A stretch of 50,421 bases of DNA, from assembly GCA_903930345.1 (NCBI GenBank), contig CAIYYI010000032.1:1-50421 (forward strand). The letters run 5' to 3'. This stretch comes from an uncultured Verrucomicrobiota bacterium. Lineage in GTDB: Bacteria; Verrucomicrobiota; Verrucomicrobiia; Limisphaerales; CAIYYI01. Below, in pieces: positions 43,086-50,421 of this stretch (position 1 is the first letter of the stretch; every line of letters starts with the position of its first letter). Below the pieces are notes generated by a model, which was not told the origin of the DNA, did not search any database, and saw only the letters and a program-made list of their open reading frames with translations. The position numbers and the translations under genes were made by a program.

Positions 43086-44348
43086 TCAGTAACTGGCACG
43101 CAGCCCGATGTAGTAGCGGTTACGGTCATAGGAGTACAGACCACCGCCGATGCCATCGAGTTCAGATTTCAGGATATCAAAATTATAGCCCAATGTCGCC
43201 GCGATGTTTTTGTTGAAGCTGTATTCCATGTCCAAGCCCACAAAGGAGAAGTTCTCGGATTGGGAGTTGGCGGTGCCCCCGCGGAACTGGCTCTCCTGCC
43301 ATTGGCCGCTCAAAGTGGCCTTGAGGTTGGAGGTGAACTTGTGGACCACCGCGCCATAAAGGATCGCAGACTGGGTATCCATCGTGGCTTCCGGAGAACC
43401 GGCGAGCACGCCGATGTAAGTCTGGTTACGCAGGTACTTGAAGCCCAACGTCGCCGTACTCCCTTCGCGGTAGGCGTAGTTGATGTTCAGGTCCGCGTAG
43501 GGCGAAGTCTGCGCCTTGCCCGGGCCGGAATAATCCACCGTCTGACCACCCAGGCGGATGGCGGTCATGAGCTGAGATGTGAAATCGTGATTTACCCCCG
43601 CATAGTAGTAATGGGAACGGTTGCCGCGGGAGTTGGAGGAGAGTCCGGGGGCGACCGGATCATTGCTCGTGTAGCTGACCACACCGTACTGGTAACCAAG
43701 AATGCCCGCTGTGCGCTCGAACAGGTTTTCCCGGCGCAGGTTGAGCGACATGATCTGCTCCATACGATCCAACAGCGCGGAACGGCTACCAATCCCGTTT
43801 TGCTGGTAGTCGTAGGAGGTGTTGTTATAGCCCAGATCGGCCCAGAAATCGGTCATCAAGCTCGCCTGAAACTCGGCGGCGAACAGGTTGCGCATGTTGT
43901 TGCCCTCAGACCGCAACGGCGTGGTCACCACCCCGGTGGGCTCCAGCAAAGCCGGCTCCTGGGCGATGGTGAAGTTGTCGGACACAGAAAAATTGTAAAG
44001 CTCCGAGAATTTGTGATTCAGGGAGGCGCTGATGTCATGGCTGTGATCCGCCTTGTTCGCGTCGCGGTTTTCATAATACCGCATCCCGTACTTGTAGGAG
44101 GCCTTCACCAAGGTCTGGTCATTGGGGGAGTAGTTCAGCTTGGCCTCCGGAGACACATCCAAGCCAAAACTGTCCCGTTTCAGACCCGAAGCGCTGTTTC
44201 GAGTGGTATAATTGTCGTCGTAGAATCCCCGAACTGTGGCGGCAACACTCCAAGGCTTGGCGGATTCACTGGCGGTCAGTCCTGGAGCCGCATTAATGCC
44301 CGCAGCACTCAACGCGATCAAACCGGCAGAAGCAATTGTTCTTTTCAT
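43086..44348 (-). CDS. Outer-membrane beta-barrel protein of the exopolysaccharide locus
   Basis: 420 residues from the ATG at 44348, which begins a signal peptide (MKRTIASAGLIALSAAG, cleavage near INA-AP). The rest is made of alternating amphipathic strands with aromatic girdles (WSVAATVRGFYDDNY, TLVKASYKYGMRYYE, TATLGFKYLRNQTY) and the protein ends YYIGLRASY, with a terminal aromatic as expected for barrel insertion. About 18 strands seem possible. It resembles the barrel proteins found in exosortase/EPS loci, proposed as outer-membrane channels. It precedes the wzc-like gene on the same strand, separated by the terminator. About 250 bp upstream are free of genes. Confidence 0.85.
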   Translation of the reverse strand: MKRTIASAGLIALSAAGINAAPGLTASESAKPWSVAATVRGFYDDNYTTRNSASGLKRDSFGLDVSPEAKLNYSPNDQTLVKASYKYGMRYYENRDANKADHSHDISASLNHKFSELYNFSVSDNFTIAQEPALLEPTGVVTTPLRSEGNNMRNLFAAEFQASLMTDFWADLGYNNTSYDYQQNGIGSRSALLDRMEQIMSLNLRRENLFERTAGILGYQYGVVSYTSNDPVAPGLSSNSRGNRSHYYYAGVNHDFTSQLMTAIRLGGQTVDYSGPGKAQTSPYADLNINYAYREGSTATLGFKYLRNQTYIGVLAGSPEATMDTQSAILYGAVVHKFTSNLKATLSGQWQESQFRGGTANSQSENFSFVGLDMEYSFNKNIAATLGYNFDILKSELDGIGGGLYSYDRNRYYIGLRASY

Positions 44349-44595
44349 AGATAAAAGTGTTTTCGTCTCAACGGCGACTCTCCGTGCCCAAAACTTTTGC
44401 AATTCGCGCTTCTTTTTACGAGCAGTGTCAAGCGATGTCAAACAGAAACCACCGAAAAACGGGCTGACAACCGCTGGAATCAGCATCATGCACCGGTCGC
44501 CGGGGCAAGTTCACGTCCTGAACCCGGATAAAAACCGGCATACCGATTCAAAATCTTCATTTCCAAATACTTAACACTTTTCAGGCACCCCGGCA

Positions 44596-45399
44596 TCATT
44601 CCTCGGCGTTTTGCCCGACCTCAGCATGACGTCCTGTATCCGCGCAAACACCCCGTTTGCTCTGACCAATGAAATCCAGCAGGTTCACGGCCGCATCACG
44701 GCCAAAGGATTGGCGCGCTTCGGCCAGCAGCAGGGCCAGACGCTGCGGGGAGCGAAACACGAGGTGATAGAGTTTTTTCAGCTCCAGGCGCTCCGCCGGG
44801 GTCATTCCCGCCCGTCGCAAGCCCACCACATTCAAACCACATATCCCGTTGTCACCCCGCGCGACACAGTACGGGGGCAGGTCTTTGCTGATGGCCGCCC
44901 CCCCTTGCATGAGCGCCAGGGTGCCAATGCGCACAAACTGGTGCACCAGACAGTTGCCGGAGACAAACACCCGATCCTGAATGGTCACATGGCCGGCGAT
45001 GAGCGCACCGTTGGCCAGTATGATGTGGCTGGCCAGAGTGGCGTTGTGGCCCACGTGGCTATTGGCCATCAGGAAATTGTGGCACCCGATCACGGTATCC
45101 TCCGCCATTTTGTTGGATCTGTGGATGGTGACGTGCTCGCGGAACACGTTGTCGTCGCCAATCCGGAGACGGGTGGGCTCCTGCTGGTACTTCAGGTCCT
45201 GGGGGGCATCCCCGATCACACAGCCGGCATGAAAGCGGTTGCGCGCGCCAATCGTCGTGTGTCCGGTCAGGTATGCGTGCGGCCCCACCATGCAATCCGG
45301 GCCCAAGGTGACGCCGGCGTCAATGACAGCGTAAGGTCCCACGCTCACCGTGGTGGCCACCTGGGCGGCGGAATGGATGACGGCGGTTGGATGTATCAT
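44596..45399 (-). CDS. lpxA: Acyl-[ACP]-UDP-N-acetylglucosamine O-acyltransferase
   Basis: First enzyme of lipid A synthesis: transfers a 3-hydroxyacyl chain from ACP to UDP-GlcNAc. 267 residues forming a left-handed beta helix with hexapeptide repeats (IHPTAVIHSAAQV, VGPYAVIDAG, IGDAPQDLKY, REHVTIHR). The catalytic His is in SHVGHNATLA; SGNCLVHQFVRIG and a C-terminal helical bundle follow. The ATG at 45399 is used, since the frame extends upstream without homology. The last 15 residues are an extension. It stands alone with lpxB 5 kb away; the TlpA-like gene is divergent. Confidence 0.95.
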   Translation of the reverse strand: MIHPTAVIHSAAQVATTVSVGPYAVIDAGVTLGPDCMVGPHAYLTGHTTIGARNRFHAGCVIGDAPQDLKYQQEPTRLRIGDDNVFREHVTIHRSNKMAEDTVIGCHNFLMANSHVGHNATLASHIILANGALIAGHVTIQDRVFVSGNCLVHQFVRIGTLALMQGGAAISKDLPPYCVARGDNGICGLNVVGLRRAGMTPAERLELKKLYHLVFRSPQRLALLLAEARQSFGRDAAVNLLDFIGQSKRGVCADTGRHAEVGQNAEE

Positions 45400-45410
45400 A
45401 ACCGGGCTGA

Positions 45411-45439
45411 AGACTACACTGGCACCCGCCCGTTGGCCA
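45411..45439 (-). promoter_or_regulatory. Candidate promoter of lpxA
   Basis: On the minus strand, TGGCCA and TAGTCT are 17 bp apart, with 11 nt between the second hexamer and the ATG at 45399. The same TAGTCT hexamer precedes lpxB. Confidence 0.35.
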
Positions 45440-45523
45440 AGCCCTTCTTCTTCCCGTGCATTCCTTCTTGCAGTCCGGGCGGAGCAAGGCGACAGTCCCC
45501 CCGCACTGTCTCTTATGTGTTTT

Positions 45524-46753
45524 ATGATGAAAATATTGTCACGCTTTCTGGCTGCGGCACTGCTGTTCGGCGCCGCAGGCCTGCTCACCACCCGGGCTGC
45601 CGAGCTTGGGGATCCTGCCGCGCCGCTCCTGATCCAGGAATGGATCAAAGGCGCTCCGGTGAATCTGGCCAAGGGCAAGGGTTCCAACATTTTCGTGGTC
45701 GAGTTTTGGGCCACTTGGTGTCCCCCCTGTCGCGCCAGCATTCCCCACCTTACGGCACTCCAGAAGAAATTCAAAGACAAGGGCGTGGTGTTTGTGGGGG
45801 TTACGGATGAAGATCCCGCAGCAGCCAAGCCCTTTGTCAAGAAGATGGGGAGCACCATGGATTACATCGTGGCGGTCGACAAGGAAAACGGCACCGGGGC
45901 TGCCTATATGCAGGCCTTTGGCGCGCCCGGCATTCCCTGGGCCTTTGTTGTGGACCGGGAGGGCCGCATTGTCTGGCAGGGCGGTCCCATGGAACGTCTG
46001 GAGGGCACCCTCGCCCTGCTGGTGGAGGGCAAACACGACCTCGCCAGCGAGAAAAACCAGGTTCAGGCCGGGAAATTGATCGAGGAATTCGCCAGCTTGG
46101 CCGCCGAGGACAAGGAGCGCCCCCGCCAGGATGAGATCGCCCAGAAGATCCTCGCCATCGAGAAAGGACTCAAAGGCATCGTTCGGAGCCCGGGCTTTGA
46201 TGCCACCGAAGTGCGCCGCGGAGTACGGTTTGACTTCCTGCTGGCCGAATACCGCAAGAACCTCTTTGCCGATCCGGGGGTTGCCGAGGTCATCGCCCGC
46301 CAAGCTATCCCATTTGCCCCCAAAGACTTCAGCTTCGACAACTACAAGCTGGAGCTGGAGTTGCAAAAACTCTTTTTTGATTATTTCCGGGCCGTGGCCA
46401 TCAGTCTGGATCCGGAAACCGCCGCGAACCTCAAGCCCAAGCTGCTGGCCTCCAAGGTCAACAAACCGGAACTCTTCAGCCAAATAGCCATGATTCTGCT
46501 CCGTGATGAGCGCATCCAGATGCGGGACATTGATCTGGCCAAGCAATTCGCCAAACGGGCGGTGGATGCCACCGGCGGCAAATCGGCCTCCGAGCTGGAC
46601 ACCTACGCCAACGCCCTTTTCGCCTTTGGCGATGTGACCGGAGCCATTCAGACCGAGAAAAAGGCGTTGGAGCTGGTGAAAGAGGCCGACCTCAAGGAAC
46701 TCTTCCAGAAGACACTGGAAACATTTGAGGCCAAAGCCGCCCCGAAAAAGTAA
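45524..46753 (+). CDS. Exported TlpA-like thioredoxin-fold protein with long helical C-terminus
   Basis: 409 residues. Several ATG codons (45515, 45524, 45527) precede the signal peptide ([18 protein letters not shown], cleavage near TRA-AE). Residues about 30-165 form a TlpA/ResA-type redoxin: [16 protein letters not shown] with the Cys66-Pro-Pro-Cys69 active site, VFVGVTDED, and [11 protein letters not shown] with the cis-Pro. It likely keeps periplasmic or secreted thiols reduced. The remaining 240 residues are helical, without a named domain, and contain TPR-like segments ([14 protein letters not shown]). thiD follows 16 bp downstream, so they are probably co-transcribed, though functionally unlinked. 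Confidence 0.88.
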   Translation: MMKILSRFLAAALLFGAAGLLTTRAAELGDPAAPLLIQEWIKGAPVNLAKGKGSNIFVVEFWATWCPPCRASIPHLTALQKKFKDKGVVFVGVTDEDPAAAKPFVKKMGSTMDYIVAVDKENGTGAAYMQAFGAPGIPWAFVVDREGRIVWQGGPMERLEGTLALLVEGKHDLASEKNQVQAGKLIEEFASLAAEDKERPRQDEIAQKILAIEKGLKGIVRSPGFDATEVRRGVRFDFLLAEYRKNLFADPGVAEVIARQAIPFAPKDFSFDNYKLELELQKLFFDYFRAVAISLDPETAANLKPKLLASKVNKPELFSQIAMILLRDERIQMRDIDLAKQFAKRAVDATGGKSASELDTYANALFAFGDVTGAIQTEKKALELVKEADLKELFQKTLETFEAKAAPKK

Positions 46754-46769
46754 TCCCCTCCCACGACCT

Positions 46770-47564
46770 ATGGCACAACCCAGGCAGTGGCCGGTCGCGC
46801 TCACCATCGCCGGCTCCGATAGCGGCGGCGGTGCCGGCATCCAGGCCGATCTCAAAACCTTTGCCGCCCACCGGGTGCATGGCGCCAGCGCCATCACCTG
46901 TATCACCGCGCAAAACCCGGCTGGCGTCACGGGCATTCAGGCCGCCTCACCCGCGCTGGTGCGGCAGCAGATGGAGGCCGTCTTTGCCGAACTCCCGCCG
47001 CAGGCGGTCAAGACCGGCATGCTTTACTCGGCCGCCATCATCCGCACCGTGGCGGAATTCTTTGATGCCCCGGACCGCCCCCCGCTGGTGCTGGACCCGG
47101 TGATGGTGGCCACGAGCGGCGCCCGGCTGCTACAGCCCGCCGCCATCCGCGCGCTCACCGAGCAACTGCTGCCGCTGGCCGAGCTGGTGACGCCCAACCT
47201 GGACGAAGCGGCCCTCCTGACCGGACGCCCCCTGCGCACGGTGGAGGATTTGCGGACGGCGGCGCGGGAGCTGCACGAGCGCTACGGCTGCGCGGCCCTG
47301 GTCAAAGGCGGGCATTTGCGCGGGATGCGCGAGGCGGTGGATGTGTTTTACGACGGACGGCAGGAGCTGCTCTTCACCGCACCGTTCATCAAGGGCGTCT
47401 CCACGCACGGCACCGGCTGCACCTATTCGGCGGCCATCACAGCGGCCCGGGCGCGCGGCAAATCCCTGTCCGCCGCCGTGGCCTCGGCCAAACAGTTCAT
47501 CACGGACGCCATCCGCACCAGCTACCGGATCGGCAGCTTCACCGCGCTGAACTGTCACCAATAG
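46770..47564 (+). CDS. thiD: Hydroxymethylpyrimidine/phosphomethylpyrimidine kinase
   Basis: Phosphorylates HMP and HMP phosphate in thiamine synthesis, in the cytoplasm. 264 residues of the ribokinase fold: [19 protein letters not shown] at the N terminus, [44 protein letters not shown], and the anion-hole motif [13 protein letters not shown] with the catalytic Asp replaced in the usual place by the GTGC loop. Length and motifs are complete. No other thi genes or TPP riboswitch are seen. It overlaps the convergent pseudopilin gene by 10 bp. Confidence 0.95.
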   Translation: MAQPRQWPVALTIAGSDSGGGAGIQADLKTFAAHRVHGASAITCITAQNPAGVTGIQAASPALVRQQMEAVFAELPPQAVKTGMLYSAAIIRTVAEFFDAPDRPPLVLDPVMVATSGARLLQPAAIRALTEQLLPLAELVTPNLDEAALLTGRPLRTVEDLRTAARELHERYGCAALVKGGHLRGMREAVDVFYDGRQELLFTAPFIKGVSTHGTGCTYSAAITAARARGKSLSAAVASAKQFITDAIRTSYRIGSFTALNCHQ

Positions 47565-48370
47565 GCTTTGTAATCCCCCACCGTGATCGGATCGATGGCA
47601 AAATGCTCGCGCATTCTGGCCATCGGTTTCCAGCGGGCGGAGCCGTCGATGAGCCCGAGGTTGCCCCCTTGCGATCCCGCCTGGGCCGGTGGCACGCCGC
47701 CCAGGGAATAGATTTGCGCGCTCCCAAACTCCACCCGCGCCCCGGTGCGCGTGTGTTGCGCGGTGGTGAACCTCTTTTTCGCACTGTACTGGTTCAGGTC
47801 GCTGAACAGCACCAGATCCTCCCCGTTTGTGCTCACGTCCGTGATCCGCTGCGGGCTCTGCCAGTCCGGGATCCGCCACGTGAACCGGGCCGGCAGGTTG
47901 GGGTAGGGCCGCCCGTGTCCACCGTGGTAATTCAACCCCAGCTCCAGCCCCCACACATTGATGCGCGGCGCCGCCTCCGTGCCATACAGCGATAACAGGT
48001 TCGGGCACACCAGCAGCCGGTACGGAAGTTGGTATTCCTGGAAATTCCTCCAAGTGTTCGTGGAGACCCAGGAAATGTGGCTGAAGGCGAACATGTCGTT
48101 CCGGAAGCCGTCCGGCAGGTAGCTGTTATTGTCCTCCGCGTACATGGCGGCCGCCAGGTAGGCCTGTCTCATCCCGGAGAGGCAGGCCACCCGCCGACCG
48201 CTTTCCTTGGCCCCGGACAGCGCCGGCAGCAGCAGCGCGACCAGGATGGCGATGATGGCGATCACCACCAGCAGCTCAATCAGGGTAAACGCCCGCCGCC
48301 CTGCCGCTCGTCGCAGCATTGCCTGGGCCGTGTCTCTCTGTGTGATCATCCCCATCGCAACCGTCCTCAT
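47555..48370 (-). CDS. Type II secretion pseudopilin-like protein (prepilin-type N-terminus)
   Basis: 271 residues from the ATG at 48370. A basic leader ending [18 protein letters not shown] is a class III prepilin signal: a prepilin peptidase would cut before Phe, leaving Glu at +5 and a hydrophobic helix. The body has the pattern of the planctomycete-verrucomicrobial prepilin-like family ([13 protein letters not shown] early, [10 protein letters not shown] near the end, where the DG corresponds to the H-x9-DG motif). Members occur in dozens of copies per genome and their role is unclear. A TATATT hexamer lies 24 bp upstream. Assembly genes are not in the window. Confidence 0.88.
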   Translation of the reverse strand: MRTVAMGMITQRDTAQAMLRRAAGRRAFTLIELLVVIAIIAILVALLLPALSGAKESGRRVACLSGMRQAYLAAAMYAEDNNSYLPDGFRNDMFAFSHISWVSTNTWRNFQEYQLPYRLLVCPNLLSLYGTEAAPRINVWGLELGLNYHGGHGRPYPNLPARFTWRIPDWQSPQRITDVSTNGEDLVLFSDLNQYSAKKRFTTAQHTRTGARVEFGSAQIYSLGGVPPAQAGSQGGNLGLIDGSARWKPMARMREHFAIDPITVGDYKAYW

Positions 48371-48418
48371 CCGCAAAAGTCACCCGTGCGGCCAATATAC
48401 CTGAAAAGCGGGCTTTTT

Positions 48419-48892
48419 TCACGGCTTATCCGCCAGCGGCAGGAAGGTGACCCGCCACTCCGCCGCCACCCGTTCCATCACCGCCACGCTGCGGGCCTGA
48501 TCAAAGCGGGGTTTGCCGCTGTAGCCCGGATTGACAAACCGCACCCCATTGACCACCCCGTCAAAGGCGATGTGCGTATGCCCAAACACCAGCACCGCCG
48601 GCTTTTCCTGGGCCACCCGGCGCCGCAGGTGCTCGGAGAGGTTCCCCGGATTGACAATATGGTGCATCAGCCAGCGCTGCCCGACCACGGTCAGCACCTC
48701 GGTTTCCCGCAGAACCAGCCCGGCGTCATTGTTCCCCAGCACCGCCGTCACCGGCGCAATCTGGTCCAGTTCATGCAAAATCCGGGGGTGCCCCACATCG
48801 CCGCCATGGAGGATCAGGTCCACCCCGGCAAAGAGTTCCGGCACCCGGGGATCCAGGTGGCCGTGGGTGTCCGAAATCAGGCCGATTCTCAC
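48419..48892 (-). CDS. YfcE/MJ0936-type metallophosphoesterase
   Basis: 157-residue calcineurin-like phosphoesterase, cytoplasmic. All metal-binding motifs are present: ISDTHGHLD, HGGDVG, GNNDAG, and FGHTHIAF; the final VNPGYSGKPR is also typical. The usual substrates are phosphodiesters of unknown identity. It begins with GTG at 48892, overlapping the stop of the upstream membrane protein gene (GTGA), so they form a coupled pair. Confidence 0.92.
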   Translation of the reverse strand: MRIGLISDTHGHLDPRVPELFAGVDLILHGGDVGHPRILHELDQIAPVTAVLGNNDAGLVLRETEVLTVVGQRWLMHHIVNPGNLSEHLRRRVAQEKPAVLVFGHTHIAFDGVVNGVRFVNPGYSGKPRFDQARSVAVMERVAAEWRVTFLPLADKP

Positions 48893-49548
48893 GCCTTGGC
48901 TTCCTCCGCCTCCGGTTCGTTTTCCTCGGCATCCTCCGGTTCGTTTTCCCGGGCTTCCTTTTCCTGGGCCGACTCGCTCAGCTTCATGGCCCCGGCGAAG
49001 AGCCCGGTGAACAACCCCCCGCTCATCAGGGTGTTACGGAAAAACTCCCAGGTTTGCGGCCAGCCGCTGGTGCCCAGCGTCAGCGCCCGGATCCAGCCCT
49101 CCAAGGTCTTGCTGTATTCCAGGTTGCCAAAGGGGTTCAGGAACCACGACGCCGTGTTGGTGATGAAGTAAAACAGCAGCGCCCCCAGAATGCCCCCGCC
49201 CAGCAGGCTGAGCCAGGAGGCTTTGGCCGTGCATTTGCGCCCCAGCAGGATGAGCAGGGGATAGACCGCGTAATTGATCCCCAGATACAGCAGCGTGGCC
49301 GCAGTGAAAGTGTCGATTTTCAGGAACCACCAGTAATACACGTTCAAGGCGATATCCGTAACCAGCAGGGTGACCAGCGGCACCCACCAGGCGGTGCGTC
49401 CCGGAATGAACACCCCCGCACAAAACATGATGGCATACACCGCGCTGAAGTTCTCCGGCAGCAAGCCGGGAACCCGCGTCACCGCCAGCACCATCATGAG
49501 TGCGATGGGAAATGCTATGTTCGATTTTGACTTCACGCGTGGCGGCAT
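48889..49548 (-). CDS. DUF6580-like integral membrane protein
   Basis: 219 residues from the ATG at 49548, which has a Shine-Dalgarno-like GGAG 4 nt upstream. Five to six membrane spans: IAFPIALMMVLAVTRV, FSAVYAIMFCAGVF, WWVPLVTLLVTDIAL, ATLLYLGINYAVYPLLIL, LLGGGILGALLFYFIT, and a last amphipathic segment. The pattern PENFSAVYAIMFCAG is as in DUF6580 membrane proteins. It may be a substrate-binding transporter component, but this is not known. The C-terminal 35 residues are a Glu-rich cytoplasmic tail. It is coupled to the metallophosphoesterase. Confidence 0.75.
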   Translation of the reverse strand: MPPRVKSKSNIAFPIALMMVLAVTRVPGLLPENFSAVYAIMFCAGVFIPGRTAWWVPLVTLLVTDIALNVYYWWFLKIDTFTAATLLYLGINYAVYPLLILLGRKCTAKASWLSLLGGGILGALLFYFITNTASWFLNPFGNLEYSKTLEGWIRALTLGTSGWPQTWEFFRNTLMSGGLFTGLFAGAMKLSESAQEKEARENEPEDAEENEPEAEEAKA

Positions 49549-49637
49549 ATTACTCCGGTCCATGGGCCTAGCAAGAATGAACATAACCCCTGTTTTTGCC
49601 ATCGACCAGGCCCCCCGGCCCATGGCACACTGCTCCC

Positions 49638-50421
49638 ATGCACCGTCCGCTCCACCCCCTCTTCCTGGCCAGCCTGACGCTCACGGCCAGCCTCCTCTGG
49701 TTGGAGGCCGCCCCGGCAACCCATGCGCGCCCCAATGTGCTGTTCATCGCCGTAGATGACCTAAACGACTGGGTGGGCTGCCTGAATGGCCATCCGCAGG
49801 CCAAAACCCCCAACTTGGACCGCCTGGCCGCCCGGGGCACGGTGTTCCTCAACGCCCACGTGCAGGCCCCCCTGTGCAACCCCTCGCGCGCCAGCCTTCT
49901 GACCGGCCTGCGGCCCTCCACCACCGGCATCCATGGCCTGGCCCCGGGCATCCGCGCCATCCCCCTCACCCGGGATTGGGTCACCCTCCCCCAATACTTC
50001 GCCCAGCACGGCTATGCCACCTTTGCCTGCGGAAAGATCTTCCATGATGGCTCCATCGCCCGCAACCGCACCCCCGCCGAGTTCCAGGCCTGGGGCGATC
50101 CCGGCCCCTACACCAACCTGCCCCCGCGCAAGTTCGTGACCACCCCCGATCCCATCAAACTCATGGACTGGGGTATTTACCCCGACCGCGATGAGGACCA
50201 GCCTGACTGGCACATCGCCACCGCCGCCATTCAACGCCTCCGCCAGGCTACCCCGGGCCAGCCCTTCTTCATCGCCGCCGGTTTCCGGCTCCCCCATGTG
50301 CCGTGCTACGCCACCAAATCCTGGTTTGACAAGTTCCCAGAAAACGAAGTCCAACTCCCCCCGGTGCTGGACCAGGACCGTGCGGACGTGCCGCCCTTTG
50401 CCTGGTACCTGCATTGGAAGC
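49638..50421 (+). CDS. Secreted sulfatase, iduronate-2-sulfatase type (5' part)
   Basis: Only the first 261 codons lie in the window; the gene continues beyond the right edge. A signal peptide covers about residues 1-30 (ending THA-RP). RPNVLFIAVDDLNDWVG gives the metal-ligand Asp40-Asp41, and Cys80-Asn-Pro-Ser-Arg84 is the formylglycine motif, followed by ASLLTGLRPS. GYATFACGKIFH and PFFIAAGFRLPHVP are as in iduronate-2-sulfatase-like enzymes of Planctomycetes and Verrucomicrobiota. Real substrate specificity cannot be told. It is divergent from the DUF6580-like gene with about 90 bp between. Confidence 0.93.
   Translation, partial: MHRPLHPLFLASLTLTASLLWLEAAPATHARPNVLFIAVDDLNDWVGCLNGHPQAKTPNLDRLAARGTVFLNAHVQAPLCNPSRASLLTGLRPSTTGIHGLAPGIRAIPLTRDWVTLPQYFAQHGYATFACGKIFHDGSIARNRTPAEFQAWGDPGPYTNLPPRKFVTTPDPIKLMDWGIYPDRDEDQPDWHIATAAIQRLRQATPGQPFFIAAGFRLPHVPCYATKSWFDKFPENEVQLPPVLDQDRADVPPFAWYLHWK

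Noticed and set aside
1-50421. tRNA, rRNA and CRISPR loci
   Set aside because: No tRNA T-arm context, rRNA core sequence or regular array of direct repeats was recognised on reading; a covariance-model scan would be decisive.

Overview
The window looks like a chromosomal segment of a Gram-negative, GC-rich bacterium of the Verrucomicrobiota, probably near Limisphaerales/Pedosphaeraceae. This is inferred from gene content, not from a marker gene. Supporting features are lipid A genes (lpxA, lpxB), an exosortase with a PEP-CTERM protein, two arylsulfatases, a DUF1080 protein, a pseudopilin-like protein, and very large secreted LamG/Ig/CotH proteins. No rRNA, tRNA or CRISPR was found.

Layout. 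1-2044: a type II restriction-modification pair (Eco29kI-type GIY-YIG nuclease plus C5-cytosine methyltransferase, 4-bp overlap). 2170-5864: an L,D-transpeptidase-like gene overlapping a secreted PQQ-propeller protein. 5872-7436 (minus): trpF coupled to a secreted endonuclease/exonuclease/phosphatase-fold protein. 7603-10907: a GH42-like glycosidase and a DUF1080 protein. 11004-14613 (minus): a PD-(D/E)XK/DUF4351 protein, a sulfatase with C-terminal HEAT-like repeats, and a small membrane protein. 15120-25403: two giant secreted modular proteins (1561 and 1856 residues). 26028-27080: phosphotransacetylase, followed by a GH29 fucosidase remnant cut by palindromic repeats. 27531-32012: a 1493-residue secreted protein of unknown function.

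32323-44348 is the cell-surface part. It holds a PaaK/CapK-like adenylate-forming enzyme, yhbY, an AT-rich PEP-CTERM gene, an exosortase-EpsI fusion, a TPR membrane protein and lpxB. Facing them is a minus-strand set: outer-membrane barrel, BY-kinase (Wzc-like), Wza-like lipoprotein and a tail-anchored FHA protein. Together these suggest export of an exopolysaccharide, its control by phosphorylation, and sorting of a PEP-CTERM protein to the envelope. No glycosyltransferase or Wzx/Wzy gene is in the window.

44596-50421: lpxA, a TlpA-like thioredoxin protein and thiD, then a pseudopilin-like protein, a metallophosphoesterase coupled to a DUF6580-like membrane protein, and the start of a second sulfatase running off the right edge.

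Points that stand out: a GH42-like enzyme lacking the usual acid/base Glu; an FHA protein in a BY-kinase operon; an intrinsic terminator directly in front of the wzc-like gene; a recurring C-terminal module in the giant secreted proteins; and several genes with TAnnnT -10-like hexamers so close to the start codon that short-leader or leaderless mRNAs are possible.
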